Part shown: piece after piece, positions 26,432 to 35,338 of the stretch
Position numbering within the stretch: position 1 is the first letter of the stretch
Layout: each line of letters starts with the position of its first letter
Assembly: GCF_000971155.1 (NCBI RefSeq)
Contig: NZ_BBLX01000003.1
Span: forward strand, 124,001 to 188,000
Length of the DNA stretch: 64,000 nucleotides
Direction: 5' to 3'
Source of the DNA: Demequina maris
GTDB taxonomy: Bacteria > Actinomycetota > Actinomycetes > Actinomycetales > Demequinaceae
The notes under the pieces: model-generated
Databases searched by the model: none
What the model was told of the DNA's origin: nothing
Seen by the model: the letters and a program-made list of their open reading frames with translations, nothing else
Position numbers and translations under genes: made by a program

Positions 26432-27892
26432 CTAACCTGCGACGGCGTCCGCCCGTAGTTCGCGGATCACCGTCACCTTGATCTCTCCGGGGAAGGTGAA
26501 GTCCTTGCTGATGTGCTCGGCAATTGTACGCGCCAGCGCCTGGGTCCCCTCGTCGTCGATCTCCTCCGGCTCGACGATGACGCGCACCTCGCGGCCCGCG
26601 GCCATCGCCAGCACCCGCGTGACGCCGTGGTGCTCGAGCACGAGCTTCTCGAGGTTCTCCATGCGGTTGATGTAGGAGTCGAGGTCCTCGCGGCGTGCGC
26701 CGGGCCGGGCCGCCGAGAGGGCGTCCGCGACCTGCACGATGACAGCCTCGAGCGACTCCTGGGGCACCTCGTCGTGGTGCGCGGCGACGGCGTTCACGAC
26801 GAGCGGCTCCTCGCCGTGCTCGGCGAGGAACCTGGCGCCGAGCGCGGCGTGCGTGCCCGCCTGGTCGTGGGTGAAGGCCTTGCCGAGGTCGTGGAAGAGA
26901 GCGCCGCGACGGGCCAGCTCGACGTCGGCGCCGATCGCGGCGGCGATGTCAGCGGCCATCTGCGAGGTCTCGACCAGGTGCGCGAGCACGTTCTGGCCGT
27001 ACGAGGTGCGCAGCCGCAGCTTGCCGAGCACGTCGACGATCTCCGAGGGGACGCCCGAGACCCCCGCCTCGGTGAGCGCGTCGAGCCCCGCCGCGCGGTG
27101 ACGCTGGAAGGCGCCCGCGACCGCGCGTGCGTACGCCGCCTCGACGCGCTGCGGCTGGATGCGGCCGTCCTCGACGAGCGCGTTCAGCGTGACCTCGGCG
27201 ATCTCGCGGCGCTCGGGGTCGAAGCTCGACAACTGAACGGCGTTGACGCCCTCCTCGACGAGCACCGTCACGCCGGTGAGCGCCTCGAAGGCGCGAATGT
27301 TGCGGCCCTCGCGGCCGATGATGCGGCCCTTCATCTCGTCGCTCGGCAGCTCGATCCAGGTGGTCGCGTGCTCGGCGGAGGACGCCGCCGCCTGCCGCTG
27401 CATCGCCTCCACGAGGATCTCGCGGGCGCGCTTGTCCGCGGTCGCCTCGGTCCGTCGCTCGAGGCGACGGAGCTTGACCTCGGCGTCGTGCCGGGCCGAG
27501 TCGACCAGCTCCGCGATGAGCTCGGCGCGGGCCTCCTCGGGGGTGGTCTGCGCGACCTCGGCGAGGGCCTTCGCGCGGTCCTGGGAGATGCGCGCGCGCT
27601 CGGCGGCGAGGCGCTTCTCGTCGCGGACGACGACCGCGGCGCGCTCCTCGAGCAGGCGCGCGTACTGCTGCGCGTGCCGGTGGTCGCTGGCGACCTCCTT
27701 CTCGCGCTCGTGCGCGAGGTCCTCACGCCGCTTGGCGTCCGCGAGCCTCGCCTGCGCGTCCTCGCGCAGCAGCTCGACCTCGCGGCGGCCGGCGTCGCGC
27801 TCGGCGCGCGCCTCGCGCCGCGCGAAGACGACGAGCAGCAGCGCGACGAGGCTGGCGCCGAGGAGCACCAGGATCGTCAGGGTCTGCCCCAC
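26432..27892 (-). CDS. rny: Ribonuclease Y
   Basis: A 486-residue membrane-anchored endonuclease starting mRNA decay. It has an N-terminal transmembrane helix (about 4-23), a long charged coiled coil (25-170), a KH domain (GRIIGREGRNIRAFEALTG), and an HD domain with ARRGALFHDLGKAF near 330 and AVAAHHDEVP. Four bases separate it from miaB. The length is somewhat below the ~520 of Bacillus. RNase J is also encoded in this window. Confidence 0.94.
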   Translation of the reverse strand: MGQTLTILVLLGASLVALLLVVFARREARAERDAGRREVELLREDAQARLADAKRREDLAHEREKEVASDHRHAQQYARLLEERAAVVVRDEKRLAAERARISQDRAKALAEVAQTTPEEARAELIAELVDSARHDAEVKLRRLERRTEATADKRAREILVEAMQRQAAASSAEHATTWIELPSDEMKGRIIGREGRNIRAFEALTGVTVLVEEGVNAVQLSSFDPERREIAEVTLNALVEDGRIQPQRVEAAYARAVAGAFQRHRAAGLDALTEAGVSGVPSEIVDVLGKLRLRTSYGQNVLAHLVETSQMAADIAAAIGADVELARRGALFHDLGKAFTHDQAGTHAALGARFLAEHGEEPLVVNAVAAHHDEVPQESLEAVIVQVADALSAARPGARREDLDSYINRMENLEKLVLEHHGVTRVLAMAAGREVRVIVEPEEIDDEGTQALARTIAEHISKDFTFPGEIKVTVIRELRADAVAG

Positions 27893-27919
27893 CGGCCGCT
27901 CCTTCCCTGTCGCGCGAGA

Positions 27920-28468
27920 CTAGTCATCCTCGCTATCGGCATCCCGCAAGTGTTTCACGAGGGCGAAAGCGAGAGAACTCGGATATCCCTTGCGGCCGAG
28001 CATGGCGACCACCCGGCGCGTGCGTACCTCGGGGGGATGCGCGGCGAGCTGGTCCCAGCGCCGGCGGGCGAGCGCGGCGGCGCGCTCGCGCTCGTCGTCC
28101 TCGTCGATCTGGTCGAGGGCGGAGCCGATCGCGCCCTCGTCGAAGCCCTTGCGCGCGAGCTCCACACGGATCGCGCGGCGCGACTGCCCGCGCTCCGCGT
28201 GACGCGTGCGGACGATCGTCGCGGCGAGCCCCGCATCGTCCACCAGTCCGACCTCGACGTAGCGCGCGACGATCTCCTCGGCGAGCCCGGGCTCGACGCG
28301 TCGCGCGACGAGACCGTCGCGCAGCTGCGTGGTGGAGCGGGAGGCGCGCGTGAGGATCCCGAGCGCGATCTCGCGCGCCTTCTCCGGGTCCGTGATGGGC
28401 GCCTCGTCCCGCGCGGGAGTGCGTCGGCTGCGACGCCGCCCGCGCGGGCTGTCGGACTGCTCGGTCAT
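27920..28468 (-). CDS. recX: Regulatory protein RecX
   Basis: A 182-residue RecX, an all-helical modulator that inhibits RecA filaments. It shows the repeated three-helix pattern with REIALGILTRASRSTTQLRDGL, VDDAGLAATIVRTRHAERGQSRRAI-type and KGYPSSLAFALVK repeats. A basic ~30-residue N-terminal tail precedes the domain. It begins 3 bases after recA and would be co-transcribed with it. Confidence 0.94.
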   Translation of the reverse strand: MTEQSDSPRGRRRSRRTPARDEAPITDPEKAREIALGILTRASRSTTQLRDGLVARRVEPGLAEEIVARYVEVGLVDDAGLAATIVRTRHAERGQSRRAIRVELARKGFDEGAIGSALDQIDEDDERERAAALARRRWDQLAAHPPEVRTRRVVAMLGRKGYPSSLAFALVKHLRDADSEDD

Positions 28469-28471
28469 GGC

Positions 28472-29557
28472 CTAGAAGTCGGCGCCACGGTCCTTCTTGC
28501 CGCGGGCCGAGGCGGCGGCCTCCTCGGGCGCGGGCGCCTCCTGGCTCTCCTCGCCCACCGGGACGCCGACGCCGAGCTTGGTCTTGACCTTGCGCTCGAT
28601 CTCGTCCGCGAGCTGCGGGTTGTCCTTGAGGAACTTGCGGGCGTTCTCCTTGCCCTGGCCCAGCTGGTCGCCCTCGTACGTGTACCAGGCGCCCGACTTC
28701 TTGACGAAGCCGTGCTCGACGCCGAGGTCGATGATGCCGCCCTCGCGCGAGATGCCCTGGCCGTAGAGGATGTCGAACTCGGCCTGCTTGAACGGCGGGG
28801 CCATCTTGTTCTTCACGACCTTGACGCGGGTGCGGTTGCCGACCGGCTCCGTGCCCTCCTTGAGGGTCTCGATGCGGCGCACGTCGAGACGGACCGACGC
28901 GTAGAACTTGAGCGCCTTTCCACCCGTGGTGGTCTCGGGGCTGCCGAAGAACACGCCGATCTTCTCGCGGAGCTGGTTGATGAAGATCGCGGTGGTGCCC
29001 GTGGTGTTGAGCGCACCCGTGATCTTGCGCAGCGCCTGCGACATGAGGCGGGCCTGGAGGCCGACGTGGCTGTCGCCCATCTCGCCCTCGATCTCGGCCT
29101 TGGGCACGAGGGCCGCGACCGAGTCGATGACGAGGATGTCGATGCCGCCCGAGCGGACGAGGATGTCCGCGATCTCGAGCGCCTGCTCGCCGGTGTCGGG
29201 CTGCGAGACGATGAGGTTGTCGGTGTCGACGCCGAGCTTCTTCGCGTACTCGGGGTCGAGCGCGTGCTCCGCGTCGATGAACGCCGCGGTGCCGCCGGCC
29301 TTCTGCATGTTCGCGACGGCGTGCAGCGCGACGGTGGTCTTACCGGAGGACTCGGGGCCGTAGATCTCGACGATGCGACCGCGCGGCAGGCCGCCGATTC
29401 CGAGCGCGATGTCGAGCGCGAGGGCGCTCGTGGGGATGGCCTCGACCGCGACGCGCTGCTGCTCGCCGAGGCGCATGGCCGAGCCCTTGCCGAACTGGCG
29501 GTCGATCTGTCCGAGCGCCGCCTCGAGGGCCTTGCTGCGGTCCGCTGCTGCTGCCAT
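28472..29557 (-). CDS. recA: Recombinase RecA
   Basis: A 361-residue recombinase. It has the Walker [18 protein letters not shown] near 66, Walker [12 protein letters not shown], and L1/L2 DNA loops ([19 protein letters not shown] and the [20 protein letters not shown] region). The C-terminal domain is followed by an acidic/Ala-rich tail ending in GADF. It catalyses strand exchange and activates LexA cleavage. An SOS box lies 140 bases upstream. recX, rny and miaB follow closely. Confidence 0.99.
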   Translation of the reverse strand: MAAAADRSKALEAALGQIDRQFGKGSAMRLGEQQRVAVEAIPTSALALDIALGIGGLPRGRIVEIYGPESSGKTTVALHAVANMQKAGGTAAFIDAEHALDPEYAKKLGVDTDNLIVSQPDTGEQALEIADILVRSGGIDILVIDSVAALVPKAEIEGEMGDSHVGLQARLMSQALRKITGALNTTGTTAIFINQLREKIGVFFGSPETTTGGKALKFYASVRLDVRRIETLKEGTEPVGNRTRVKVVKNKMAPPFKQAEFDILYGQGISREGGIIDLGVEHGFVKKSGAWYTYEGDQLGQGKENARKFLKDNPQLADEIERKVKTKLGVGVPVGEESQEAPAPEEAAASARGKKDRGADF

Positions 29558-29696
29558 GTCGCTTCCTCACATCCATCCGTGGCTGGTCTGCCGTGTGTCG
29601 AGGACGACGCTACGCCGACCCTCCGACACCGCGACGGCGTCGGCCCTCCCTGGGGAGGCGCCGCCGTCGCGCGGCGTCCTGGGGATCACGGTATAT

Positions 29697-29712
29697 CGAA
29701 CAACTGTTCGAA
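29697..29712. promoter_or_regulatory. LexA box before recA
   Basis: TCGAACAACTGTTCGA is a perfect dyad (TCGAAC/GTTCGA with a 4-base centre... arms TCGAACA/TGTTCGA overlap AC), 140-155 bases before the recA start and just after the DUF3046 stop. Confidence 0.92.
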
Positions 29713-29743
29713 GGGAAACGACACGCCGCCCGGGCGTGTCGGG

Positions 29744-29977
29744 TCACCGCGGAGGGGGGACCATGCGCTCCCGGTCGCCGCCGTCGCGGCGGTCGACGGG
29801 CACGTCCATCTGCTCGCACCAGGCGTGCCACACGTCCCTCGGCGCGACGCCCGCCTCGAGCGCCGCGGCGGGCGTGAGCGAGTCGAGCGCGTCCAGGGAC
29901 AGCTCGCCCGCGAGCGTGCGGGAGTAGGCGGGCCCGAAGACCGCGTCGGCCAGGGACCAGAACTCGCTGAGCCGCAC
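29744..29977 (-). CDS. DUF3046 protein
   Basis: A 77-residue protein with the DUF3046 pattern MRLSEFWSLADAVFGPAYSRT, an LDSLTPAAALEAGVAPRDVW core and a charged, disordered tail. The family is restricted to actinobacteria and usually lies directly before recA, as here. The function is unknown. It follows the ClgR gene by 4 bases. Confidence 0.92.
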   Translation of the reverse strand: MRLSEFWSLADAVFGPAYSRTLAGELSLDALDSLTPAAALEAGVAPRDVWHAWCEQMDVPVDRRDGGDRERMVPPPR

Positions 29978-29981
29978 GTCC

Positions 29982-30293
29982 CTAGCGGGACCGCATCGAG
30001 CTGAGCAGCTCGGGCACCGTGTCGGGGATCGACGGCATGACGGGCACGTCGGTGAGGGACTCGGCGTGCGCGAACCGGTCGGAGACCTCGCGCAGGATGG
30101 TCGACATGGGCAGCTCGAGCGCGTCGCAGATCGACGCGAGGAGCTCGGAGGACGCCTCCTTCTGGCCGCGCTCGACCTCGGAGAGGTAGCCCAGGGACAC
30201 GCGCGCTCCCGAGGAGACGTCGCGCAGGGTCTTGCCCTGCGTGAGGCGCGCGTCGCGGAGGACCTCGCCGATCTCGTTGCGAAGCACAGGCAT
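29982..30293 (-). CDS. clgR: ClgR-type XRE transcriptional regulator
   Basis: A 103-residue helix-turn-helix protein. The DNA-binding part is [37 protein letters not shown], nearly the canonical ClgR sequence, followed by the conserved [16 protein letters not shown]. ClgR activates clp protease and other stress genes in actinobacteria. The ATG at 30293 follows GAGGGGAGGG; upstream in-frame ATGs would add a tail not seen in the family. Confidence 0.93.
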   Translation of the reverse strand: MPVLRNEIGEVLRDARLTQGKTLRDVSSGARVSLGYLSEVERGQKEASSELLASICDALELPMSTILREVSDRFAHAESLTDVPVMPSIPDTVPELLSSMRSR

Positions 30294-30384
30294 GCGCCCT
30301 CCCCTCATCGTCGTCATGCGGCCCTTGTCCATGCTGACACAACGCACCATACCCCACCCTTGTTCCGCCCCGGTCGCGAGGGGG

Positions 30385-30867
30385 TTACAGCAATGTGACA
30401 TCCCCCGCAAGGGACTCGAGGACCAGGGCGAGGGCGGCGTCCACCGTGCCGGCGCGCACGGCGGCGCGATCGCCGGGGATGTCACGGCGGCTGCTGGCCT
30501 CCCCCGCCGGGCCCGCGACCGCCACCCACACGCACCCCGGGCGCGCGCCGTCGTGAGGCTCCGGACCGGCGACGCCGGTGGTCGCCACGGCGAGGGTCGC
30601 GCCGGTCGCCTCGCGCGCGCCGCGGGCCATCGCCTCGGCGACGTCCTCGGACACCAGCCCGGCCTCGGTGATGACGTCGGGATCCACTCCCAGCAGGCGC
30701 GCCTTCATGGCGGCGGTGTAGGCGACGATGCCGCCGCGCACGACCGTCGAGGCGCCCGGCACCGACACGAGCGCGGAGCACACGGCGCCGCCGGTGATCG
30801 ACTCGGCCGTGGCGATCGTGACGCCGAGATCGCGCAGGCGCGCGACGACCTCGTCAGGCCGTGGCAT
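30385..30867 (-). CDS. cinA: CinA C-terminal domain protein (nicotinamide-nucleotide amidase)
   Basis: A 160-residue stand-alone amidase domain. The signature [24 protein letters not shown] carries the catalytic Ser of the PncC family, with [17 protein letters not shown] and [12 protein letters not shown] following. It deamidates nicotinamide mononucleotide in NAD recycling. The N-terminal MoaB-like domain of full CinA is absent, as is usual for PncC. It overlaps the pgsA 3' end by 14 bases and precedes clgR. Confidence 0.92.
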   Translation of the reverse strand: MPRPDEVVARLRDLGVTIATAESITGGAVCSALVSVPGASTVVRGGIVAYTAAMKARLLGVDPDVITEAGLVSEDVAEAMARGAREATGATLAVATTGVAGPEPHDGARPGCVWVAVAGPAGEASSRRDIPGDRAAVRAGTVDAALALVLESLAGDVTLL

Positions 30868-31423
30868 GACCCTCGGCGCGCTGCTCGCGCGCCGCCCGGA
30901 CGATCTTGACGGTGTAGTCGACCCCCGTCACGAGCGCGAGCGCGGTCGCGACGAGCAGGACCCACCACGCGACCGAGTCGACCCATGCCGGGGTCCCGGG
31001 GATGAGGTACAGCCAGATCGCGAGCAGCTGCGCCATGGTCTTCGCCTTGCCGCCCGGGGACGCCGGGATCACCGTGCCCGCCGCGACGAGCAGGCGCCCC
31101 ACGGTCACCCACAGCTCCCGGACCGCGATGATCGCGACCGGCCACCACGGGATGCCGTCGACCACGACGAGCACCGCGAGCACGCCGAGCACGAGGGCCT
31201 TGTCCGCGATCGGGTCCGCGAGCTTGCCGAACGGGCTGACGACGCCCCAGCGCCGCGCGAGATAGCCGTCGAAGAAGTCGGTGGCCGCCGCGATCATGAA
31301 CAGCACGAGCGCCCACCAGCGCAGCGGGCCCTCCTCGCCCGCGTCGAGCGCGAGCAGGACGAGCACCACCGGCACCATGATGAGGCGCGCGACGGTGAGC
31401 ACGTTCGGAACTGCGGAAGTCAC
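30854..31423 (-). CDS. pgsA: CDP-diacylglycerol-glycerol-3-phosphate phosphatidyltransferase
   Basis: A 189-residue integral membrane enzyme making phosphatidylglycerophosphate. The CDP-alcohol phosphotransferase motif is spread over AATDFFDGYLARRWGVVSPFGKLADPIADK (DxxDGxxAR-GxxxDxxxD), about residues 55-85. Four to five hydrophobic segments follow. The start is GTG at 31423 with AAGGTGG upstream. It precedes cinA and clgR, the conserved actinobacterial order. Confidence 0.93.
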   Translation of the reverse strand: MTSAVPNVLTVARLIMVPVVLVLLALDAGEEGPLRWWALVLFMIAAATDFFDGYLARRWGVVSPFGKLADPIADKALVLGVLAVLVVVDGIPWWPVAIIAVRELWVTVGRLLVAAGTVIPASPGGKAKTMAQLLAIWLYLIPGTPAWVDSVAWWVLLVATALALVTGVDYTVKIVRAAREQRAEGHATA

Positions 31424-31508
31424 GCGCACCACCTTAATGCGGCCGAGGTCGCGCCGACGCCGCGGCGGGGTGCGAAGGCACCCGCCCCGGGGCGGCGATA
31501 CTGGAGCC

Positions 31509-32864
31509 ATGCCCCATCCCGCGAGCCCCGGTCATGCCCGCACGCGCGGCGCGGCCCCCCGCCTCGCCGCCGCGGCGGCCGTGGCGCTGGTCGCCGGCGC
31601 GGCGGTCGGCCTGCTGAGCGCGCGCGACGTCACCCGGCCGGCGTCGGCCGAGCCGCTGGCGAACGGGTCCCCCGTCGCGGCGGTCGCCACCGCCTCCGCG
31701 ACGGCCGAGGAGCCCGACGCCGCCGCATCGTCCCCCGCGACCGCGAGCCCCACGCCGACGCCGAGCCCCGAGCCGGAGCCGGTCCGCTTCACCCTGGTCG
31801 CCGCGGGCGACGTGCTGCCGCACACCCCCGTGAACGACTCGGCGCGCACCGCCGACGGGTACGACTACACCGCGCTCATGAAGGGCGTGAAGCGCTACAT
31901 CGCGGGCGCCGACCTCGCGCTGTGCCACATGGAGGTGCCCGTCTCCCCCGGCGGGGTCGAGCCGTCGGGCTACCCGCTGTTCTCGGCCCCGAAGGCGCTC
32001 GTGCGGGACCTGGCGAAGGTCGGCTGGGACGGCTGCTCTACCGCCTCGAACCACACCGTCGACCGCGGCACCGCGGGCGTCGAGGCGACGCTCGACGCGT
32101 TCGACGCCGCCGGCCTCCAGCACTCCGGGTCCGCGCGCACCAAGAAGGAGGCGGCCACCACCGCGATGTACGAGGTGACGTCCGGCGACCGCACGGTCAC
32201 CGTCGCGAACATCAGCTTCGCGTACGGCACCAACGGCATGCCGGTCGCGTCGCCGTGGCAGGTGGGCCTCTTCGATGCGGACGATGCGGACGCGGGGCCG
32301 ATCATCGACGCCGCCAGGAAGGCGCGCAAGCAGGGCGCCGACGTGGTGATCGCGTCGGTGCACTGCTGCGTCGAGTACCGCACCGAGCCCACCGACGCGC
32401 AGCGGTCCATCGCGACGCAGATCGCCGAGTCGGGCCAGGTCGACCTGTACGTGGGCCACCACGCGCACGTGCCCCAGCCGATCGAGCTGTTGCCCGGCGG
32501 ACCGTCGGGCAACGGCATGTGGACCGCGTTCGGGCTCGGCAACTTCCTGTCGAACCAGGGCACGCAGTGCTGCGTGGCCGCGACCTCGAACGGCGTGCTG
32601 CTGTCCGCGGCCTTCACGGTGGATCCCGACGGCGAGGTCGCGGTGGACGCGGCCTGGACCGCCACCACCGTCGACCGGCTCGACCGCCACGCGATGCACG
32701 TGCTCACGGACATCCGCGACGGCGCGGGCACCCTGTCGGCCGCGGAGGTGACCAGCCGGCTCACGGCGGTGCGCGACGCGGTGGGCGACGAGGCGCCGAT
32801 GCGCCGGAAGCCGGTGAGGTCCCTCGCGGACGACGTGGTCGTCGTGCCGCGGACCGGGGCCTGA
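31509..32864 (+). CDS. CapA-family (PGA_cap) secreted metallophosphoesterase-like protein
   Basis: A 451-residue exported protein. A signal peptide (hydrophobic about 18-40) is followed by an Ala/Ser/Pro-rich linker (to about 95). The CapA domain shows LVAAGDVLPHTPV, CHMEVPVSPGG, ASNHTVDRGTAG, a central SVHCCVEYRTEPTDAQR, YVGHHAHVPQPIE and GLGNFLSNQG. The family contains CapA/PgsA of polyglutamate capsule machinery, but no capB or capC is adjacent, so polyglutamate synthesis is unlikely. Four Cys (HCCVE, QCCVA) are notable in an extracytoplasmic protein. It converges on the dehydratase gene with 7 bases between. Confidence 0.85.
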   Translation: MPHPASPGHARTRGAAPRLAAAAAVALVAGAAVGLLSARDVTRPASAEPLANGSPVAAVATASATAEEPDAAASSPATASPTPTPSPEPEPVRFTLVAAGDVLPHTPVNDSARTADGYDYTALMKGVKRYIAGADLALCHMEVPVSPGGVEPSGYPLFSAPKALVRDLAKVGWDGCSTASNHTVDRGTAGVEATLDAFDAAGLQHSGSARTKKEAATTAMYEVTSGDRTVTVANISFAYGTNGMPVASPWQVGLFDADDADAGPIIDAARKARKQGADVVIASVHCCVEYRTEPTDAQRSIATQIAESGQVDLYVGHHAHVPQPIELLPGGPSGNGMWTAFGLGNFLSNQGTQCCVAATSNGVLLSAAFTVDPDGEVAVDAAWTATTVDRLDRHAMHVLTDIRDGAGTLSAAEVTSRLTAVRDAVGDEAPMRRKPVRSLADDVVVVPRTGA

Positions 32865-32871
32865 CGACGCC

Positions 32872-34659
32872 TCAGGCCGGGCGAGGGCGTTGTGCCGCGA
32901 GCCGCACCGGCGCGCTCGCGGCGCCATAGCCGTCGTAGGCCCCGCGCCGCTCGACGATCTCCACGAAGACACCGCCGACGATCGGCGAGTAGAAGTGGAG
33001 GAACTCGCCGCTCGGATCGCGGTCGTAGAAGAGGCCGAGCTCGCGGAGCTCGTCGAGCAGCGCCGGGTCGAGCGACGACCCGAAACGGGCACGCAGGTCG
33101 TCGTAGTAGTTGTCCGGCACCGCGAGCGACTCCAGGCCCGCGGCGCGCGCGCGGCGCGCGGCGGCCAGCGCGTCGTCGCAGCGGATCGCGACGTGGCGCG
33201 CCGGGGCCGGCGCGGCCGCGGGTGCGAGGTTGATCGGCACCCGGACGACGCCGTCGGCCGTGCGCATCACCTGGCTGCGGAGCAGGCCGACGGGCCCGGG
33301 GACGTCCTCGGTCGACTCGGTCGTGAGCGACAGGACGGAGCTCGCGAAGAGCACGGCCTCGTCGAAGTCCTGCCACCGGTAGCCGAGGTTGATGTGGTCG
33401 ACCACGCCGTCGAGCGGCCTGGCGACCTCCTCGCCGCCGACGAACTCGCCGATCCACGAGCGGTCGTCGGGACGGTCGTTCCAGTAGACCTCGGTGCCGT
33501 CCGGCGCCGCGACCGCGGGCAGCTCCTGCTCCCCTGAATACGTGCGGCGGAACACCGACGGCGCGCCGAGCGCGCGGGCGCGCGACGCCGCGGCGGCGGC
33601 ATCGTCGACCGTCAGCCCGATCGCGGTCAGGGCCGGCGCCTCCTCCTGCCGCTGCTCGTTGAGGATGAGCCGCGCCTCGCCCGCGCTCCACAGGCGCACG
33701 GGCTTGCTGCGGTGGCGTCCGCGGAACGTGAAGCCCAGCTGGTCCAGCACGCGATCGACCTCGTCGAGGCGGGCGCCGGCGATCTCGACGAAGTCCACCC
33801 CGCGGGCGGGCTGCGGCTCCTCGAGCCGGTCCGCCGTCCAGCCCGCACGCGCCGCGGTGCGGTCCGCGAGCCACGTGAGGGAGCGGCGGGCGTGCGCGGC
33901 CGTCCGCACGACGTCCGTCTGGCGGAACGTGTCGTTGAACACCTCGAGCGAGAGCGGTCCGCCGTAGCCGGCGCGCAGCACGTGCCCGAGGAAGCCGGTG
34001 AGGTCGAAGGCGCCCTCGCCCGGGAAGAGGCGGTGGTGGCGGCTCCACGAGAGCACGTCCATCCGGAGGGCCGGCGCGTCCGCGAGCTGCAGGAAGAAGA
34101 TGCGGTCGCCGTCGATCTCCTCGATGCCCGCCGGGTCGTGGCCTCGCGACAGGATGTGGAAGCTGTCGAGGCAGGTGCCGAGGTTCGGGCGATCGGCGAG
34201 CTGCACGAGCCGCCATGCGTGGCGGTAGTCGGAGACGTACCGCCCCCAGGCGAGAGCCTCGTAGGCGATGCGGATCCCTCGCGGCGCGGCGAGGTCGGCG
34301 AGCGCCGCCAGCTGGCGGGCCGCGACCGCGTCGTCGCCGACCGTCGCGGTCCCCGCGTTGCTGCACACCAGCAGCAGGTCCGTGCCGAGCCGCTCCATCA
34401 CCTCGAGCTTCGCCTCGGCGCGGCGCAGGTTGTCGGCGAACGTGACGTCGTCGACGCCCTCGAGGTCCCGGAAGGGCTGGAACATCTCGATGCGGAGCCC
34501 CAGCCTGTCGCACAGGGCACGGATCTCCTCGGGGGACTCGTGCGCGGCGATGAGGTCCGCGTCCATGATCTCGACGCCGTCGAAGCCCGCCTCCGCGCAG
34601 GCGTGCAGCTTCTCGACCAGCCCCCCGGAGAGGCAGACCGTCGCGATCGAGGTGCGCAT
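32872..34659 (-). CDS. Bifunctional-architecture 3-dehydroshikimate dehydratase (QuiC1-like)
   Basis: A 595-residue two-domain protein. Residues 1-270 are an AP-endonuclease-2/sugar-isomerase TIM barrel starting RTSIATVCLSGGLVEKLHA. Metal ligands are expected in YEALAWGRYVSDY (Glu), LDSFHILS (Asp), FLQLADAP (Gln) and LSLEVFND (Glu). Residues ~285-595 resemble a two-lobed HPPD/VOC domain (DHINLGYRW, EFLHFYSPI). QuiC1 enzymes of Pseudomonas have this fusion and dehydrate 3-dehydroshikimate to protocatechuate. The gene is divergent from the TRAP operon with shared dyad sites between. Confidence 0.88.
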   Translation of the reverse strand: MRTSIATVCLSGGLVEKLHACAEAGFDGVEIMDADLIAAHESPEEIRALCDRLGLRIEMFQPFRDLEGVDDVTFADNLRRAEAKLEVMERLGTDLLLVCSNAGTATVGDDAVAARQLAALADLAAPRGIRIAYEALAWGRYVSDYRHAWRLVQLADRPNLGTCLDSFHILSRGHDPAGIEEIDGDRIFFLQLADAPALRMDVLSWSRHHRLFPGEGAFDLTGFLGHVLRAGYGGPLSLEVFNDTFRQTDVVRTAAHARRSLTWLADRTAARAGWTADRLEEPQPARGVDFVEIAGARLDEVDRVLDQLGFTFRGRHRSKPVRLWSAGEARLILNEQRQEEAPALTAIGLTVDDAAAAASRARALGAPSVFRRTYSGEQELPAVAAPDGTEVYWNDRPDDRSWIGEFVGGEEVARPLDGVVDHINLGYRWQDFDEAVLFASSVLSLTTESTEDVPGPVGLLRSQVMRTADGVVRVPINLAPAAAPAPARHVAIRCDDALAAARRARAAGLESLAVPDNYYDDLRARFGSSLDPALLDELRELGLFYDRDPSGEFLHFYSPIVGGVFVEIVERRGAYDGYGAASAPVRLAAQRPRPA

Positions 34660-34667
34660 GTCCGCAA

Positions 34668-34683
34668 TGTAACAGACGGTACA
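34668..34683. promoter_or_regulatory. Operator-like dyad, dehydratase side
   Basis: TGTAACAGACGGTACA is a near-palindrome beginning 9 bases before the dehydratase start. The 17-base context AATGTAA-N4-CGGTAC recurs at 34722-34738. Confidence 0.6.
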
Positions 34684-34690
34684 TAGATTG

Positions 34691-34706
34691 GTGACAATCG
34701 TGTCAC
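34691..34706. promoter_or_regulatory. Central dyad in the divergent promoter region
   Basis: GTGACA-ATCG-TGTCAC is a perfect 6-base-arm palindrome midway between the two similar operator-like sites. Confidence 0.55.
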
Positions 34707-34723
34707 GGCCCTTGCGCGGCTAA

Positions 34724-34739
34724 TGTAATCACCGGTACG
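34724..34739. promoter_or_regulatory. Operator-like dyad, TRAP side
   Basis: TGTAATCACCGGTACG repeats the layout of the first dyad 56 bases away, 54-69 bases before dctQ. Confidence 0.6.
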
Positions 34740-34792
34740 TTCACATCGGGACGCCGACCCCGCGGCGCCCACGGAGGAGACAAGGACGTCTC

Positions 34793-35338
34793 GTGACCGA
34801 CACTGACGCTGGCGCGCACCGGTTCCGCGTACTGCGGCGCATCGGAGCCGTGATGGGCGCCGTCGAGCTGACGCTCGGCGCACTCGCGATGCTCACGATC
34901 CTCGTGCTCGTGTTCCACCAGGCGCTGCAGCGCTACCTGCCCATCGACCAGATCGCATGGACCGGGGAGATCTCGCGCTTCTCGCTCGTATGGCTCACGT
35001 TCATCGTGGCCGGCCTGCTCGTGACGATGCGCGGCCACATCACCCTCGAGATCGCGGACGCGATCCCCCGGCCCATGGTCGTGCGCGCCGTGCAGGTCTT
35101 CGCCATGGCAGTCGTCGCCGCGACAGGCGTGGGGCTGACCGTCGAGGCGTGGGCGCTCGTCACGACCCAGGGGATCATCAAGTCCCCCGTGCTCCGCCTG
35201 CCCATGTCGTGGGTGTACGTCCCGGTGCTGCTCGGGGCCATCTCCATCACGGTGCGCGCGGCGGTCGCGGCAGTCGACGTCGCGATCCACGGACCCGTGC
35301 TGCGGGACACCACCGAGTCCGAGGGGGCGGCCGCATGA
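34793..35338 (+). CDS. TRAP transporter small permease (DctQ)
   Basis: A 181-residue membrane protein with four hydrophobic segments (about 20-42, 58-78, 98-120, 140-160) and the family stretch RYLPIDQIAWTGEISRFSLVWLTFIV. DctQ partners DctM in tripartite ATP-independent uptake driven by sodium or proton gradients. The start is GTG after GGAGGAGACAAGG. It is first in a four-gene coupled operon. Confidence 0.93.
   Translation: MTDTDAGAHRFRVLRRIGAVMGAVELTLGALAMLTILVLVFHQALQRYLPIDQIAWTGEISRFSLVWLTFIVAGLLVTMRGHITLEIADAIPRPMVVRAVQVFAMAVVAATGVGLTVEAWALVTTQGIIKSPVLRLPMSWVYVPVLLGAISITVRAAVAAVDVAIHGPVLRDTTESEGAAA

Noticed and set aside
29558-29743. A small gene or RNA in the recA upstream region
   Set aside because: Only an SOS box and a GC-rich leader are visible; no start with ribosome site and no conserved peptide.
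31509-32864. CapA-like protein as part of a polyglutamate capsule operon
   Set aside because: No capB, capC or capE homologue is adjacent; the domain is widespread outside capsule operons.
33594-33609. Extra copy of the 10-mer at GGCATCGTCGAC
   Set aside because: It has GGCATCGTC instead of CGCATCGTC and fails the core.
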